From Piliocolobus tephrosceles (lineage: Eukaryota; Chordata; Mammalia; Primates; Cercopithecidae): DNA of 64,000 nucleotides. The notes under the pieces are model-generated. The model saw nothing but the letters and a program-made list of their open reading frames with translations, did not search any database and had not been told where the DNA came from. Below, piece after piece: positions 37,801 through 44,745 of this stretch. Where the stretch lies: assembly GCF_002776525.5 (NCBI RefSeq), contig NC_045436.1:100685272-100749271 (forward strand). Direction: 5' to 3'. The position numbers were made by a program, and so were the translations under genes. Each line of letters starts with the position of its first letter. Within the stretch, counting starts at the first letter, position 1.

Positions 37801-40758
37801 ATATGTAAAGAGATCTACTTTTAAGTTTTAAGCACTTTTAGGTTTTAAGTACATCAGTAAGATCTATGTTGATAAAACGAAGAAAAGGAAAAAAGTCCAA
37901 AGATATAATGAAGGCAGATTAGACCTTCTCTTAGGGAAGGTCCAGAGTGAAGGAAAGATGGCACTATTCTGTGAATGGTGCCACCTGAGTCGTGCAGCAT
38001 GGTGGCCCTGAAGGAATTGAGGATTCCCCCAAATTTGGATGACTGGGTGCCTAGTGATTCATTCACTAGCATAGAAAATGTGTGTGTGGTGGCTGGGGGA
38101 GGGGAGGGATGACAAGCAGATATAGCAGGAAATATATTGAATTCACTTCAGGAAAGACTGAGTGGAAAGAAAGTACATGTAGAAAAGCACTCCATGTTTA
38201 GTAGGTACATGTGTCTGGAGTCATTGTCATATGTTTTGTAGTTTAATGAGCCCAGGACAGATCCTTGAGTAATACTAATGTAGCACAAGTAGGTGACGTA
38301 AGGGAAGTCAGTGAAGGTGAGTGAGAAGAAGAGACCAGAGAAAAAAAGCAGGGAGGGGTGGTGAGGGTGTCTAGGGATTAATATTATAGATGTCAATGGA
38401 GTAAGACTTTTTAAGAAAATTGAAAGACTAAGTAGTGTCAAATGCAAATAAGAAGACAAGTGAAAAGTAAAATGCAAAATGACCTTTGGATTGATCCAGA
38501 TAGAGGTTATTAATGGTGTGATAGGAGAGGGAAAGTTTTGGATGCTGTGATCAATGAGCTTGGCTATGTTGTATAAGAGTGAGTTCAAACATTACCCATA
38601 AAAGAAGATGAGGTCTCATATATGTTTGAAGTGAAGGAAAATGGTACATATTTTGAGCTGGTGAGAGGTGATGGAGAGATTGGAGATACAGGAACCCCCA
38701 CACTGTTAAGTGATTGGTCTTATCATACAGTGGTGGTTTTCAAACTCAACTCGGTCCTAACTACTACTCTGCAACTCATTTTAGTTTTACTTATCTCTTC
38801 TGTCTCCCTGCCTTCCAACAGTCATTTCATATCTTCCCCAATTCTCTTAAGCCTTGGGTCTCACCTCTTACCTTCTCAGTCTCTTTAGATGTCTTTACCT
38901 CATACTTCACAAAGAAAATAGAAAACATTAGCTAAGAATCTGCTGCCCTTTGCCTGGAAGTGTGAACTGCAGGAGAACAAGCAAATTTCCTCAATTAGGT
39001 CATAGGAGAATCAATGTCTTAGAGAGAGAGACACAAGTTTCAGTGAAGTCCCAAAAGGAGACATAACCTGTAGCTAAGAGGATGGTAATAAGGATGTAGA
39101 AGAGGTTTTTATCATCTAAAGGACGACAAGAAGATGAATGAACAGAATTGCAAGGAGGTCAGTCATGAGCAAATGGGTCTTAGAGGATGATAATGAGAGG
39201 ATATGAGGATGAGGGTACCAGAGGGAATTGATATTATCACCATGAAATTTCCTTCTGGAGTTAGACAAGAAGGTGGCTGGAAAAAGCACACATTTTCATG
39301 AAGGAATAAATTTCTAGTTGAGAGTTAGAGGTGTATATGTGAGGGCTTGGAGTTGGGATGAGAAGAGCAGAAGAAAACAGAAGAAAGAGGTCTTATTTGA
39401 CCTCTTAACCATTAGTACACATTCATCGGTAACTCCAAACATAAAGGCAACCCGTTAAGGAAGAAGTAAGTTTTTAAAGAGGAAAAAGTGACTAAATGCA
39501 GAAAGCACACAACACTGTTCATGACATGAATGAAAAAAAGAGGTACAAGAGTATCCACAGCATATTAAGTGAAAAGGGTAAGTTAACAAGACAGGTGTGT
39601 GTGTGTATGTGTGTGTGTGTGTCTGTAAAACACAGAGATATCCCAAATGCTAAGAGATGGTCTCTATAGGTGGTGAGCCTACTGGTGGTTTCAGAGGCAG
39701 TTCTATGTTTAGTGAAGCCTGAGGCCTATACAATTCTGGGATTTCCTTTAAAGGAAAAAAGAAACAAATTTATGGATGCAAATTAGTTATAAAAGTAAAT
39801 ATTTGTTTAAGGGAGCCCATGCTCCATTATCTCTGTCTCTACATGATTTTTACAGTTTTCTGTGTTTATCCATATACATTTTCTACACTGAGTAAGAACT
39901 TCTTTAGAAAGAAGAACTAATGTTATTGTTAAAAAGAAGTAGAAATTACTTTTTAAAATGCCAGCCATGCTCTCAAACTACTCACATTAGATTTTTTTTT
40001 TTTTTTTTGTTAGTAAGAATCATGAAAAATCGTTTTTAATTGGGAGGACTAGAGTTTAAGAGTTCATGTTGTCATAGGATGTATGTCAAGAAAGTCATCT
40101 GTAAAATTCCTAGCTTGAGCCTACCCTTGAATTTTATTTGCTTATATAAAGCACCAGAGACGAATACCCTGAAACAAGTGGAAGTTCAAAGTCAAACAAC
40201 TCCTTTAATCAGTAAAATCTTGCTTTTTCTTACAAAAATACAAAATGAAACAAAAACGACTACAAAAAATCATTGACATAAGTTGTGCTGATTTTGGTAA
40301 CCCAATTTAAACAGGTTTACTTAAAATGGGTTACTTCTTCCCAGAAAAGAGTTATCCCTGCATTAAACATTCTTTCTAGTAGCATGATCTCCTCACCTTC
40401 TTGTAGTCACAGCTGCCTTGACACTTTAAACTGGAAAGTGCCAGCAAATTCTTCTACTGAAGAATTTCTTTAGTAACAGGAAGTGGCTGTGTGAGAGAAG
40501 TTTTATACTGCTTTACTTTATCCTCTCAGCTGACAAGGAAGTACATGACTGACTGTAAATGACTTGGGGACTGTCCCCGCAAATTCTTCTTGGTGAATAA
40601 ACTGCTGAAGGATAATCGAGATAAGGAGAAAAAAGGTGTTTTCTTACCTTCGGAGAACACAGATTTCTGTGAGTTGTCATGGCCTGTGGGGTGAACCCTT
40701 TTGGATGAGGAGAAGCATTTCTCTCAATCAGATCCTGGATTTTTTTGTCCAGCTCCAT
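572..40758 (-). CDS. TNIP3: TNIP3 (ABIN-3) coding region, nine exons, 3' end outside the window
   Basis: Spliced minus-strand gene. Joining 40648-40758, 22297-22383, 19359-19439, 16869-16934, 15274-15441, 12723-12851, 8297-8413, 5247-5372 and 572-622 gives 312 codons with no stop, every junction GT/AG. The product is a coiled-coil adaptor of the TNFAIP3-interacting family. Known role: the cytoplasmic protein binds A20 and polyubiquitin and dampens NF-kB activation after TLR/TNF signalling. Visible support is the A20-binding block LLEVNQQWDQQFRSMKELYE and the UBAN-like block EEDFKKERSDRERLNQEKEE. Residues below are numbered on the short form starting at MAHFVQ (A of ATG at 22362), 268 codons in the window; the longer form starts at 40758 and adds 44. 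The C-terminal exons and the stop lie left of position 1. Family identity is certain; which start dominates is inference. Confidence 0.96.
985..1165 (-). mobile_element. MIR fragment
   Basis: attatctcaattttatagat, gagaacactaagacataag and ttcaaagtcacactgctata follow the antisense MIR core. Confidence 0.65.
2246..2546 (-). mobile_element. Alu (full length, antisense)
   Basis: T-rich head then gagacagaatcccactctg through to gagccactgcgcccggcc. Full dimer, moderately diverged. Confidence 0.95.
2690..2800 (-). mobile_element. MIR-like fragment
   Basis: Antisense MIR-type phrases: acagatgaagaaaaggaagc and aaataacttattcaaggtta. Confidence 0.5.
3053..3349 (-). mobile_element. Alu (full length, antisense)
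   Basis: Starts with poly-T and gagacggagtctcgctctg and ends gtgagccaccgggcccagcc. Flanked by a near-perfect direct repeat gtcagttcttt / gtcagctcttt (3046-3056, 3350-3360). Confidence 0.95.
4011..4186 (+). mobile_element. Alu, 5'-truncated
   Basis: Begins at the middle A-rich linker (aaaatacaaaagattaactg) and contains only the right half to ccgtctcaaaaaac. Confidence 0.9.
5247..5372 (-). CDS. TNIP3: TNIP3 exon, UBAN/AHD2 ubiquitin-binding segment, residues 210-251
   Basis: 126 nt, 42 codons. It starts VQIYEEDFKKERSDRERLNQ and ends LNRLNSQ. Acceptor atatttcttag, donor CAG|GTACAA. The DFxxERxxRERLNxEKEEL pattern is the NEMO/ABIN/optineurin UBAN motif. The family's key Asp-Phe pair (residues 216-217 here) is intact, so ubiquitin binding should be retained. 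Confidence 0.97.
5373..8296. other. TNIP3 intron, mostly featureless
   Basis: Apart from one Alu at 7675-7979 I see nothing recognisable. The short open frames at 6456-6716 and 7341-7526 show no coding features. Confidence 0.6.
7675..7979 (+). mobile_element. Alu (full length)
   Basis: ggctgggtgtggtggctcac through ctccagcctgggcgacaatg and an interrupted A tail. Confidence 0.95.
8297..8413 (-). CDS. TNIP3: TNIP3 exon, residues 171-209
   Basis: 117 nt, 39 codons, VLQDALNFKCSFSEDCLRKS continuing to EMRTEMEVLKQQ. Acceptor attacatag|GTT, donor CAG|GTGAGA. A second acceptor-like ttcttcag lies 9 nt inside and would remove VLQ without shifting the frame. The ending EVLKQQ together with the next exon's VQIYEEDF forms the entry to the ubiquitin-binding UBAN/AHD2 region. 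Confidence 0.95.
8765..8925 (+). mobile_element. MER5A-type hAT fragment
   Basis: Matches the recalled MER5A core: cccagagattatgaatcagt, then gaatttgcatttctcagaag and gctgctggtcccaggtaatg. Old and nonautonomous. Confidence 0.7.
10738..11300 (-). mobile_element. L2 3'-end fragments (antisense)
   Basis: Phrases ttcatccattcactcatcca, aataaatatttaagatctta and gagaggtgacatttgcataa correspond to the reverse complement of the L2 3' region. Interrupted and diverged. Confidence 0.6.
12723..12851 (-). CDS. TNIP3: TNIP3 exon, coiled coil, residues 128-170
   Basis: 129 nt, 43 codons, KEKERLNEELHELKEENKLL continuing to YECEIKRLNK. Acceptor ttacttcag, donor AAG|GTATCA (poor at +5). The sequence shows clear heptads with leucines and glutamates throughout, an extended coiled coil used for dimerisation in this family. 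Confidence 0.95.
12852..15273. other. TNIP3 intron with one Alu
   Basis: One 5'-truncated Alu (13139-13412). From 13430 to 15230 I see no exon or repeat that I can name. Confidence 0.6.
13139..13412 (-). mobile_element. Alu, 5'-truncated, antisense, with target duplication
   Basis: Poly-T of about 20 then aagacgaattctcacactg, truncated after cctcccaaagtcctgg. Flanked by ttcccaattct on both sides (about 13127-13137 and 13413-13424). Confidence 0.93.
15274..15441 (-). CDS. TNIP3: TNIP3 exon with expanded charged hexapeptide repeat, residues 72-127
   Basis: 168 nt, 56 codons. Starts VAELKTKLDAAERFLSLREK and ends RQRDLTRDRLQREE. Acceptor gacctcctcag, donor GAG|GTGGGC (weak at +4 and +6). The centre is an 18 bp coding tandem repeat, plus-strand units at 15318-15335, 15336-15353 and 15354-15371, encoding ERQ(R/G)E(D/E)-type hexapeptides. 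The exon is GC-rich and CpG-rich, unlike its surroundings. As I recall it, the human exon is six codons shorter here. The repeat makes a very charged helical linker between the two ABIN homology regions. Confidence 0.94.
15442..16868. other. TNIP3 intron, no recognised repeats
   Basis: The small intron after the GC-rich exon is moderately GC-rich up to about 16100. A weak L2-like phrase lies near 15855-15910. Nothing else is seen. Confidence 0.55.
16869..16934 (-). CDS. TNIP3: TNIP3 exon, A20-binding core (AHD1), residues 50-71
   Basis: 66 nt, 22 codons, LLEVNQQWDQQFRSMKELYE then RK. Acceptor ataatttcag, donor AAG|GTAAAT. The VNxQWDxQFRxMKxxYE signature is the most conserved block of the ABIN family (AHD1) and is known to mediate binding to A20. 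All of its aromatic and charged residues are present. Confidence 0.96.
17142..17494 (+). mobile_element. Alu with expanded purine tail
   Basis: ggccgggcacgatggcctca to gcgagactccatctcac, followed by a tail that became (GAAAA)n and then (GGGGA)n-like, 17429-17494. Confidence 0.93.
18409..18716 (+). mobile_element. Alu (full length) with 10 bp target duplication
   Basis: Body from agactgggcacggtggctaa to its A-rich tail, bounded by aaggaattac at 18399-18408 and 18717-18726. Confidence 0.95.
19359..19439 (-). CDS. TNIP3: TNIP3 exon, residues 23-49
   Basis: 81 nt, 27 codons, CAESSTRKNLTNSLEQKIRC continuing LEKQRKE. The acceptor has a long T/C-rich tract ending ttttttaag. The donor is GAG|GTAACT, weak at position +5. 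This segment begins the coiled coil and leads into the A20-binding region. A longer open frame through this exon runs into both introns and is not the real product. Confidence 0.94.
19440..22296. other. TNIP3 intron with a MER5-like copy
   Basis: Contains a MER5-like fragment at 20896-21060. The rest has no recognisable gene, RNA or repeat. Confidence 0.55.
20896..21060 (+). mobile_element. MER5-like hAT fragment
   Basis: Starts aacagtggttctcaccaaaa, the MER5 5' terminus, followed by tggatcagaatttctagaag-type sequence. Diverged. Confidence 0.6.
22297..22383 (-). CDS. TNIP3: TNIP3 exon with MAHFVQ start
   Basis: 87 nt, 29 codons. Acceptor tttccaag|ACTCC, donor GAG|GTAAGA. The first seven codons (TPGKTAS) are coding only in the long form. 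The ATG at 22362-22360 (context GCTTCCATGG, +4 G but T at -3) starts MAHFVQGTSRMTAAERSTEHNE, the usual ABIN-3 N-terminus. Compared with the human protein as I remember it, there are changes at about residues 12, 16 and 21, which fits a non-human primate. A kappaB motif lies about 230 bp upstream in transcription order, so a transcript could start just ahead of this exon. Confidence 0.93.
22610..22619. promoter_or_regulatory. Perfect kappaB motif upstream of the MAHFVQ exon
   Basis: GGGATTTCCC matches GGGRNNYYCC exactly. It lies 227 bp upstream of the acceptor of exon 22297-22383, in transcription direction. TNIP3 is known to be induced by LPS and other NF-kB activators, so the site fits a feedback promoter for the short transcript. 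No strong TATA box or CpG island is visible nearby. Confidence 0.5.
23440..23830 (+). mobile_element. L2 fragment
   Basis: Sense-oriented L2 3' region. gctccagccatcctgactga and ggcacacagcaggcgttcaa are typical of it. Confidence 0.6.
23886..23910. repeat. (TG)n microsatellite
   Basis: About twelve uninterrupted TG units. Shorter GT tracts occur at 25466-25490 and 39595-39622. Confidence 0.9.
25125..25285 (+). mobile_element. MIR fragment
   Basis: ttggctctaccactccctgc, then ctcaatttccattttataca and gggttgctatgtgag follow the MIR consensus. Confidence 0.65.
25560..25930 (-). mobile_element. L2 fragment (antisense)
   Basis: ggccttgaagggtagatagg and aggaattacatgatcaaagt match the reverse-complement L2 3' region. 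Confidence 0.55.
26430..26721 (-). mobile_element. Alu (antisense)
   Basis: Poly-T, gagacagagtcttgctctgt to agccaacatacccagcc. Inserted in an L2. Confidence 0.94.
26722..27006 (-). mobile_element. Older Alu (J-like, antisense), tandem to its neighbour
   Basis: T/G-rich tail then gagacagagttacattctg through cttgaactattggcctgaaa. More diverged than the adjacent Alu, so it inserted earlier. Confidence 0.85.
28290..28555 (+). mobile_element. L2 3'-end fragment
   Basis: Ends in gctataagcttcttgaagat ... accacagtaccttcagggta ... tttttattgaatg, the L2 3' terminus. Confidence 0.65.
29057..29356 (-). mobile_element. Alu (antisense)
   Basis: Poly-T then ggaatctcgctctgtcactc to gagccaccatgccttgcc. Imperfect target duplication gtaagagat / gtaagggat. 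Confidence 0.94.
29520..29755 (+). mobile_element. Old L1 (L1M) 3' end
   Basis: ggtgggtatatgcgtatacc, tcaactttgctacgtgtttg and catgataaaatgttagggg correspond to the L1M 3' UTR end as I recall it. Confidence 0.55.
29960..30008. repeat. (CTT)n/(CTC)n microsatellite
   Basis: cttcttcttctccttctcct-type tract adjoining the tail of the next Alu. Probably grew from its poly-A tail (T-rich on this strand). Confidence 0.9.
30007..30297 (-). mobile_element. Alu (antisense)
   Basis: tttttgagatgaagtctcgc to ccacaccacacctggcc. Confidence 0.94.
30791..30940. repeat. Hairpin-like repeat with long inverted ends
   Basis: Begins gttgccagaaaaatacatga and ends tatatgccacatctggcaac. The halves are imperfect reverse complements (aaatttgaatttcagata versus tatctgaaatttaaattt). 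I recall this as a common palindromic mammalian repeat but cannot name the family safely. Confidence 0.7.
31185..31350 (-). mobile_element. MIR fragment
   Basis: cttcataacagccctgtaag and aaatgacttgctcacaatta are antisense MIR. Confidence 0.6.
31645..31720. repeat. 38 bp tandem duplication
   Basis: Units 31645-31682 and 31683-31720, both containing agaaaagagaaattcag. About five mismatches. No known element. Confidence 0.9.
31862..32153 (-). mobile_element. Alu (antisense)
   Basis: tttttctttgagatggagtc to gagccatggcactcagcc, flanked by atgtatgca on both sides. Confidence 0.94.
32480..32665 (+). mobile_element. Old Alu with internal deletion
   Basis: gactaggcatggtgactgaa then directly into the A-box-distal part and gacagagcaagactctgtct, ending in an (AAT)n tail. 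Confidence 0.8.
34770..34805. repeat. (GAT)12 microsatellite
   Basis: Twelve uninterrupted GAT units; likely length-polymorphic. Confidence 0.95.
36420..36605 (+). mobile_element. MIR fragment
   Basis: actccagtttccccatccat and aagagcaggtgctcaatag fit the MIR core and 3' end. Confidence 0.6.
37555..37670 (+). mobile_element. MIR fragment
   Basis: ctttagtttcctcatctgga followed by aatgtggataaagac fits the MIR core. Confidence 0.6.
38215..39360 (-). mobile_element. Probable long L2 fragment (antisense)
   Basis: Purine-rich plus strand with phrases such as gtgtcaaatgcaaataagaa and ttaatgagcccaggacagat that resemble the L2 coding-part antisense strand. Family call is tentative. Confidence 0.4.
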
Positions 40759-40768
40759 GCTTTCACAT
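40648..40768 (-). CDS. TNIP3: TNIP3 upstream exon with alternative start codon
   Basis: On the minus strand the exon runs from acceptor ctgggcag to donor AAG|GTAAGA. The ATG at 40758 has A at -3 and G at +4, a strong context, and opens 37 codons (MELDKKIQDLIERN...NLCSPK) ending in phase 0. Splicing to the 22297-22383 exon continues as TPGKTAS and then MAHFVQ, so this exon adds 44 residues to the short form. The acceptor implies at least one more upstream exon, probably untranslated, which I could not locate. The exon begins ATGTGA, a start-stop codon pair 4 nt ahead of the main ATG. Coding use is inferred from the frame-preserving join and my memory of longer TNIP3 isoforms. Confidence 0.82.
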
Positions 40769-41029
40769 CTGCCCAGAAAGACATGGGAAAGTTACGTTAT
40801 ACAAAGGTAATTAAAAATTATTCAGGTGTAAAGTGAGCTTATGGATGACATGGAGGTGTTATTTATTATGATACTTCTCTACAACCTGCCAAACTCTGAT
40901 CTCATTATGTTTTCATTAGTGCATGCCATGAGAGCACTTTGAAAGAGCATTAGAGTTTAATTTTCTCTCACAAAGGAAGATACGGACAAGTTTAGAAATT
41001 TTCAGTCTGAGAAAAATGGCAAGAATTGA

Positions 41030-41215
41030 ATCGAACACTCACAGTGAGCTAGGTTCTTTCATGCATTTTCTTATCCAATGTGCACAGCAACCTATTAAAG
41101 TAGCCACTATCCCCTGCATTAGACCGGTAAGTAAACTTGAGTTTAGGAAGTTAACTAACTTAAGTGAAATCAAACTGAAGCATCGGCAGGGCCAAGATCA
41201 AACTCAGACCTATAG
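41030..41215 (-). mobile_element. MIR fragment
   Basis: tgcacagcaacctattaaag and gaagttaactaacttaagtg follow antisense MIR. Confidence 0.6.
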
Positions 41216-41468
41216 AATTCTACAGTCCGTCTCAACCGTTTTTGCTGTATGTCTTCAATTAACCTGAAAACAAATCCCTAAGCAGCTACTTGCCACCAAA
41301 TGGAAATAATATATTACAGCTGAAGAGTATCTGGAAGCCCCCTTAGGAGAATCTAGTCCAGCTGCTTCTCAGAGGGAGTTGCTCACAGTCACATGACCAT
41401 TAGCTGATAACACCAAGATTTAAAGCAGAGCTTCCTACTCAAATCAAATTTTTATTTTTCCTTTATAC

Positions 41469-42017
41469 CAGGGGTCCCCAACCCCACTGCCAGTCTGGGG
41501 TCTGTTAGGAACTGGGCCACATAGCAGGAGGTGAGAGGCAAGCAAGTGAGCAAAGCTTCATCTGTATTTACAGCCCCTCCCCATGGCTCACATTGCCACC
41601 TGAGCTCCACCTCCTGTCAAACCAGCAGTGGCATTAGATTCTCATAGGAGCACAAACCCCATTGCGAACTGCGCATGTGAGGGGTCTAGGTTGTGTGAAC
41701 CTTATTGTGAACTGCACATGTGAGGGATCTAGGTTGTGTGCTCCTTATGAGAATCGAATGCCTGAAAATCTGTCACTGTTTCCCATCACCCCCAGATGGG
41801 ACCATCTAGTTGCAGAAAAACAAGCTCAGGGCTCCCACTGATTCTACATTATGGTGAGTTATATAATTATTTCATTATATGTTACAATATAATAATAATA
41901 CCAATACAGTGCACAATCAATGTAAAGTACTTGAAACCCTCCTACCCCTGCCCCAGTCCACCAAAAAACTGTCTTCCATGAAACCAGTGCCTCGTGCCAA
42001 AATGTTGGGGACTACTG
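41469..42017 (+). mobile_element. MER1-type (hAT-Charlie) nonautonomous DNA transposon, complete
   Basis: Starts caggggtccccaacc and ends gttggggactactg as imperfect terminal inverted repeats, and is flanked by a perfect 8 bp target duplication ctttatac (41461-41468, 42018-42025). The interior matches MER1A as I recall it (aactgggccacatagcagga, gattctacattatggtgagt). It carries an internal 43 bp tandem duplication (41655-41697, 41698-41740). Confidence 0.92.
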
Positions 42018-42109
42018 CTTTATACGATGTTGGTATGATGGAGAAATTTTCTCATTAAAAACACAACTCACAAGGAAAAATGCATTAATTGTGTGATGTT
42101 TTCTTTATA

Positions 42110-42205
42110 TGTATATTATTTATAACATATATATAAATATATATTATATATAAAATATATATTACATATAAAAATATGTATTATATATAATATATATATA
42201 TTTAT
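42110..42205. repeat. AT-rich palindromic microsatellite
   Basis: Almost purely A/T: runs of tatata and aatatatat with self-complementary stretches. Confidence 0.85.
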
Positions 42206-43159
42206 TTGCCTGCCTCATCATATCTCACCCCCTGAAAATAACCCCTTGGATCGAGGGAGGAGTTCTTGCGGGAGTACTTCTCAAAGTTGTCTCCAAATAA
42301 AATAAATAACTAGATGAACGGCCTATTCAAATGCCTGTATGGCAGAGGTTGCTCGGGTTGTCTGCTCAATCCGCCACCTTCGCTGAGAGTGGCTCACAGG
42401 AGTAGGCTCTGACAGCCATGTTTCCATTGGTATGACTTGAACTCGCCTTTTGGTTATAACTGATTGGACCAAGAGTAAACAACTGATCTCAGTTTGGCCA
42501 GTGGGATTCTCCTCCGTGTCTGGAGTGAACTGAGAATGAAGCATATGGGTAAAGAAATGTGGAGCTGAAAGATGGAAAGAATCCTGACAATTTTCTAGTT
42601 TAGAATCAGCCACTTCTAAGGTCTGACTACCTTCCAACCTTTGGATTCTGGGAAACACTCCATGTCGTTATAATGAATGCTCTCGCATTATGTTTAAAGC
42701 TAGCTTTGCTTGGTTTCTGTTATCTAAAATCAAAAATCCCTACATTGCACCTTGACTTTCATATTTATATTGTTTCTTTCAGGCTGTGAAATGTCTGTAC
42801 ATCATGTGCCATGTATGATCCCATTGTAAAATATGGGCTACTGGGTCTACGGTAAATCCTTCATGGTGCAAAAGGTTGCTTATGCATAACAATGAGTTTG
42901 GACCTATCTTCAGGGTTTTCCACAAACCTGTGAGGAGGAAAGTCACAAAATGTGTTTGGTAACTGCCCTAAATCCTTCAGGTTAATTAGATTCCCACATA
43001 GCAACAGAATTTGACTAGTCTAAATGTTAAGCTCCTGAGGCAGCTTTCAGACCTATTCTGAACCAGACTTGCCTGCCGAGTACCACAAGACTTTCTGGTA
43101 CTACATCCCTCTGTGACAGAAAAGTTACTGAGCCACTTCGATCTCAGGCAAGATCATTT

Positions 43160-43640
43160 GAAGATAAAACTCATCATGATCTACAAGTCCTCAAATGATC
43201 TCATTTTCTTGTTTTCTAATCTCACCTTCTACTCTCTTCCTTCCTGCTGTCTTTCCTCCAGACACGTTTGCATCGTCAAACTTTATGGAACATGCCAAGC
43301 AGTTCCCACTCCAGGCCTTGGCGTTTGCTCTTCCTCTGCAAAACTTGCTCTCCCACTTCATTCAGTGCGAGCTCAAATGTCACTTATCATGAAAGCCTCT
43401 GCTGACTAACCTATCTGAACCAGCTTTCTCAACCCCATCACTATTGTCCCTTAATTCTGTTTTATTTTCTTCTTTGAATTTTTTTATTATTTTGATGTCA
43501 TATTTGTTTACTTTTCTTCTCCCTTGCCCCATCTATGTCCCAGGAAAGAAGAAAGGCCTTTGTCTGTGTTTATTTACTGCTCGGTCTCTTAGCACACAGT
43601 AGGACGTCAATAAGGATCTGTTATTGAGTAAGTATAACAC
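43160..43640 (+). mobile_element. L2 3' region
   Basis: atgatctacaagtcctcaaa, gagctcaaatgtcacttatc, and tagcacacagtaggacgtca follow the L2 3' consensus. Confidence 0.7.
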
Positions 43641-44509
43641 CAGGATGAGATTTAACTCAAAGTACCTAATTATTAACTAAAATCTAACCAATAAATTAAG
43701 AGTTTATCTAAAATGTGTGTAAATAAACTCAAACTCATGGGACTGATAAAGTCGAAACACAAATCAGTAAGCAAGGAATCACTAGCAGCAGCTTCAGAAT
43801 GGACACTCAAGCTCAGCTGGTATCGTCCTCAAGGCTGCCTTGTTCTTTTTTACTTGTATTATATGTGTTCTTTGATATTAAACAATAATTGAATATCCAT
43901 TATTGCAAGATACTGACTTTTCACAGAAATAATCACAAGCAGTCATCACTGTTCAAATTGTTTCAACTTCAGTGCAAGCATGTTAGAAGCCAGCAGTTAC
44001 TGTTTCCACTTCATTTGGACAGAGTGGTGAAGGGTCAGCCTCAGAACTGGGACCCTGCGTCCTCTCATGTGAGCCCAGCTCAGCACACATCCCTCAGGAC
44101 CACAACCAAAGAGGGACGGGCCCTCATGAGGGTAGTGGTTTTCTGGGCTTGGTGCACAGTGAGACTCAGCGTGGTGACTAGCTTCACTGACTTTCACCAC
44201 TACAGAAAGAGGAGAAGTGGCAGCAAAGAAAAAGAGAACCATATGGAAGTGACCACACGTTGGGGAGCTTTGGTCACACCTATGGAGAGAGTGGGTGTCA
44301 GTGTTGACCACTGTGGGAAGGATAGGTTTCGAGCACACAGGTATCCAGCTGGGAACGGAAAGGACACAGGAGAGGTGGAGCTCCGGGGATTGTAGCACAG
44401 TAAGGACTTGCACTTACTGTCTTTTCTCATTGCCAATATGATTGACATTGTCACTGTTACTATAATGAATATGCCTCAGAACTTGCATATGAACCCTCTG
44501 AAAGAAGCA

Positions 44510-44745
44510 TTGTGATGCAGTAGAAAATCAACACACTTTTAGAGTTGAACACAACAGTGGGATCTAGCGTAAGTCCTTTAGCATCTGTGAACCTTTTTGG
44601 ACTGTTTTGTAAACAGAGAAAAACAATGTAATACTGTGAGGCTGTCAGTAGGCTTAGTGATGCCATATGTACAATGCTTAGCACAGTGCCAGGCATGCCA
44701 TAGATGCTCATTGATTGATACTATTGTTATTATTCTGAGGGTCTG
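44510..44745 (+). mobile_element. MIR fragment (near full length)
   Basis: gcattgtgatgcagtagaaa at the 5' side, and cttagcacagtgccaggcat then agatgctcattgattg at the 3' side. Confidence 0.7.

Larger units (their letters stand above)
22384..40647. other. Large 18.3 kb TNIP3 intron
   Basis: Separates the long-form start exon from the MAHFVQ exon. It is filled with L2 (23.4, 25.6, 26.2-27.8, 28.3 and 38.2-39.4 kb), six Alu copies plus one internally deleted copy between 26.4 and 32.7 kb, MIRs, an L1M 3' end at 29.5 kb and simple repeats. No convincing additional exon is seen. Stretches around 33.2-36.4 kb hold no repeat I can name apart from the (GAT)n tract. Confidence 0.65.

Noticed and set aside
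38148..38588. 146-codon open frame, minus strand
   Set aside because: Lies in probable L2 sequence; serine/leucine-rich by composition, no homology recognised.
42323..42658. 111-codon minus-strand frame as the missing upstream TNIP3 exon
   Set aside because: No donor/acceptor pair that joins it to 40768 in a convincing way, and it looks like diverged interspersed repeat sequence.
43889..44395. 168-codon open frame, plus strand, moderately GC-rich
   Set aside because: No recognisable domain and low-complexity composition, and the opposite strand is equally open (138 codons at 43997-44413). No support for a gene.
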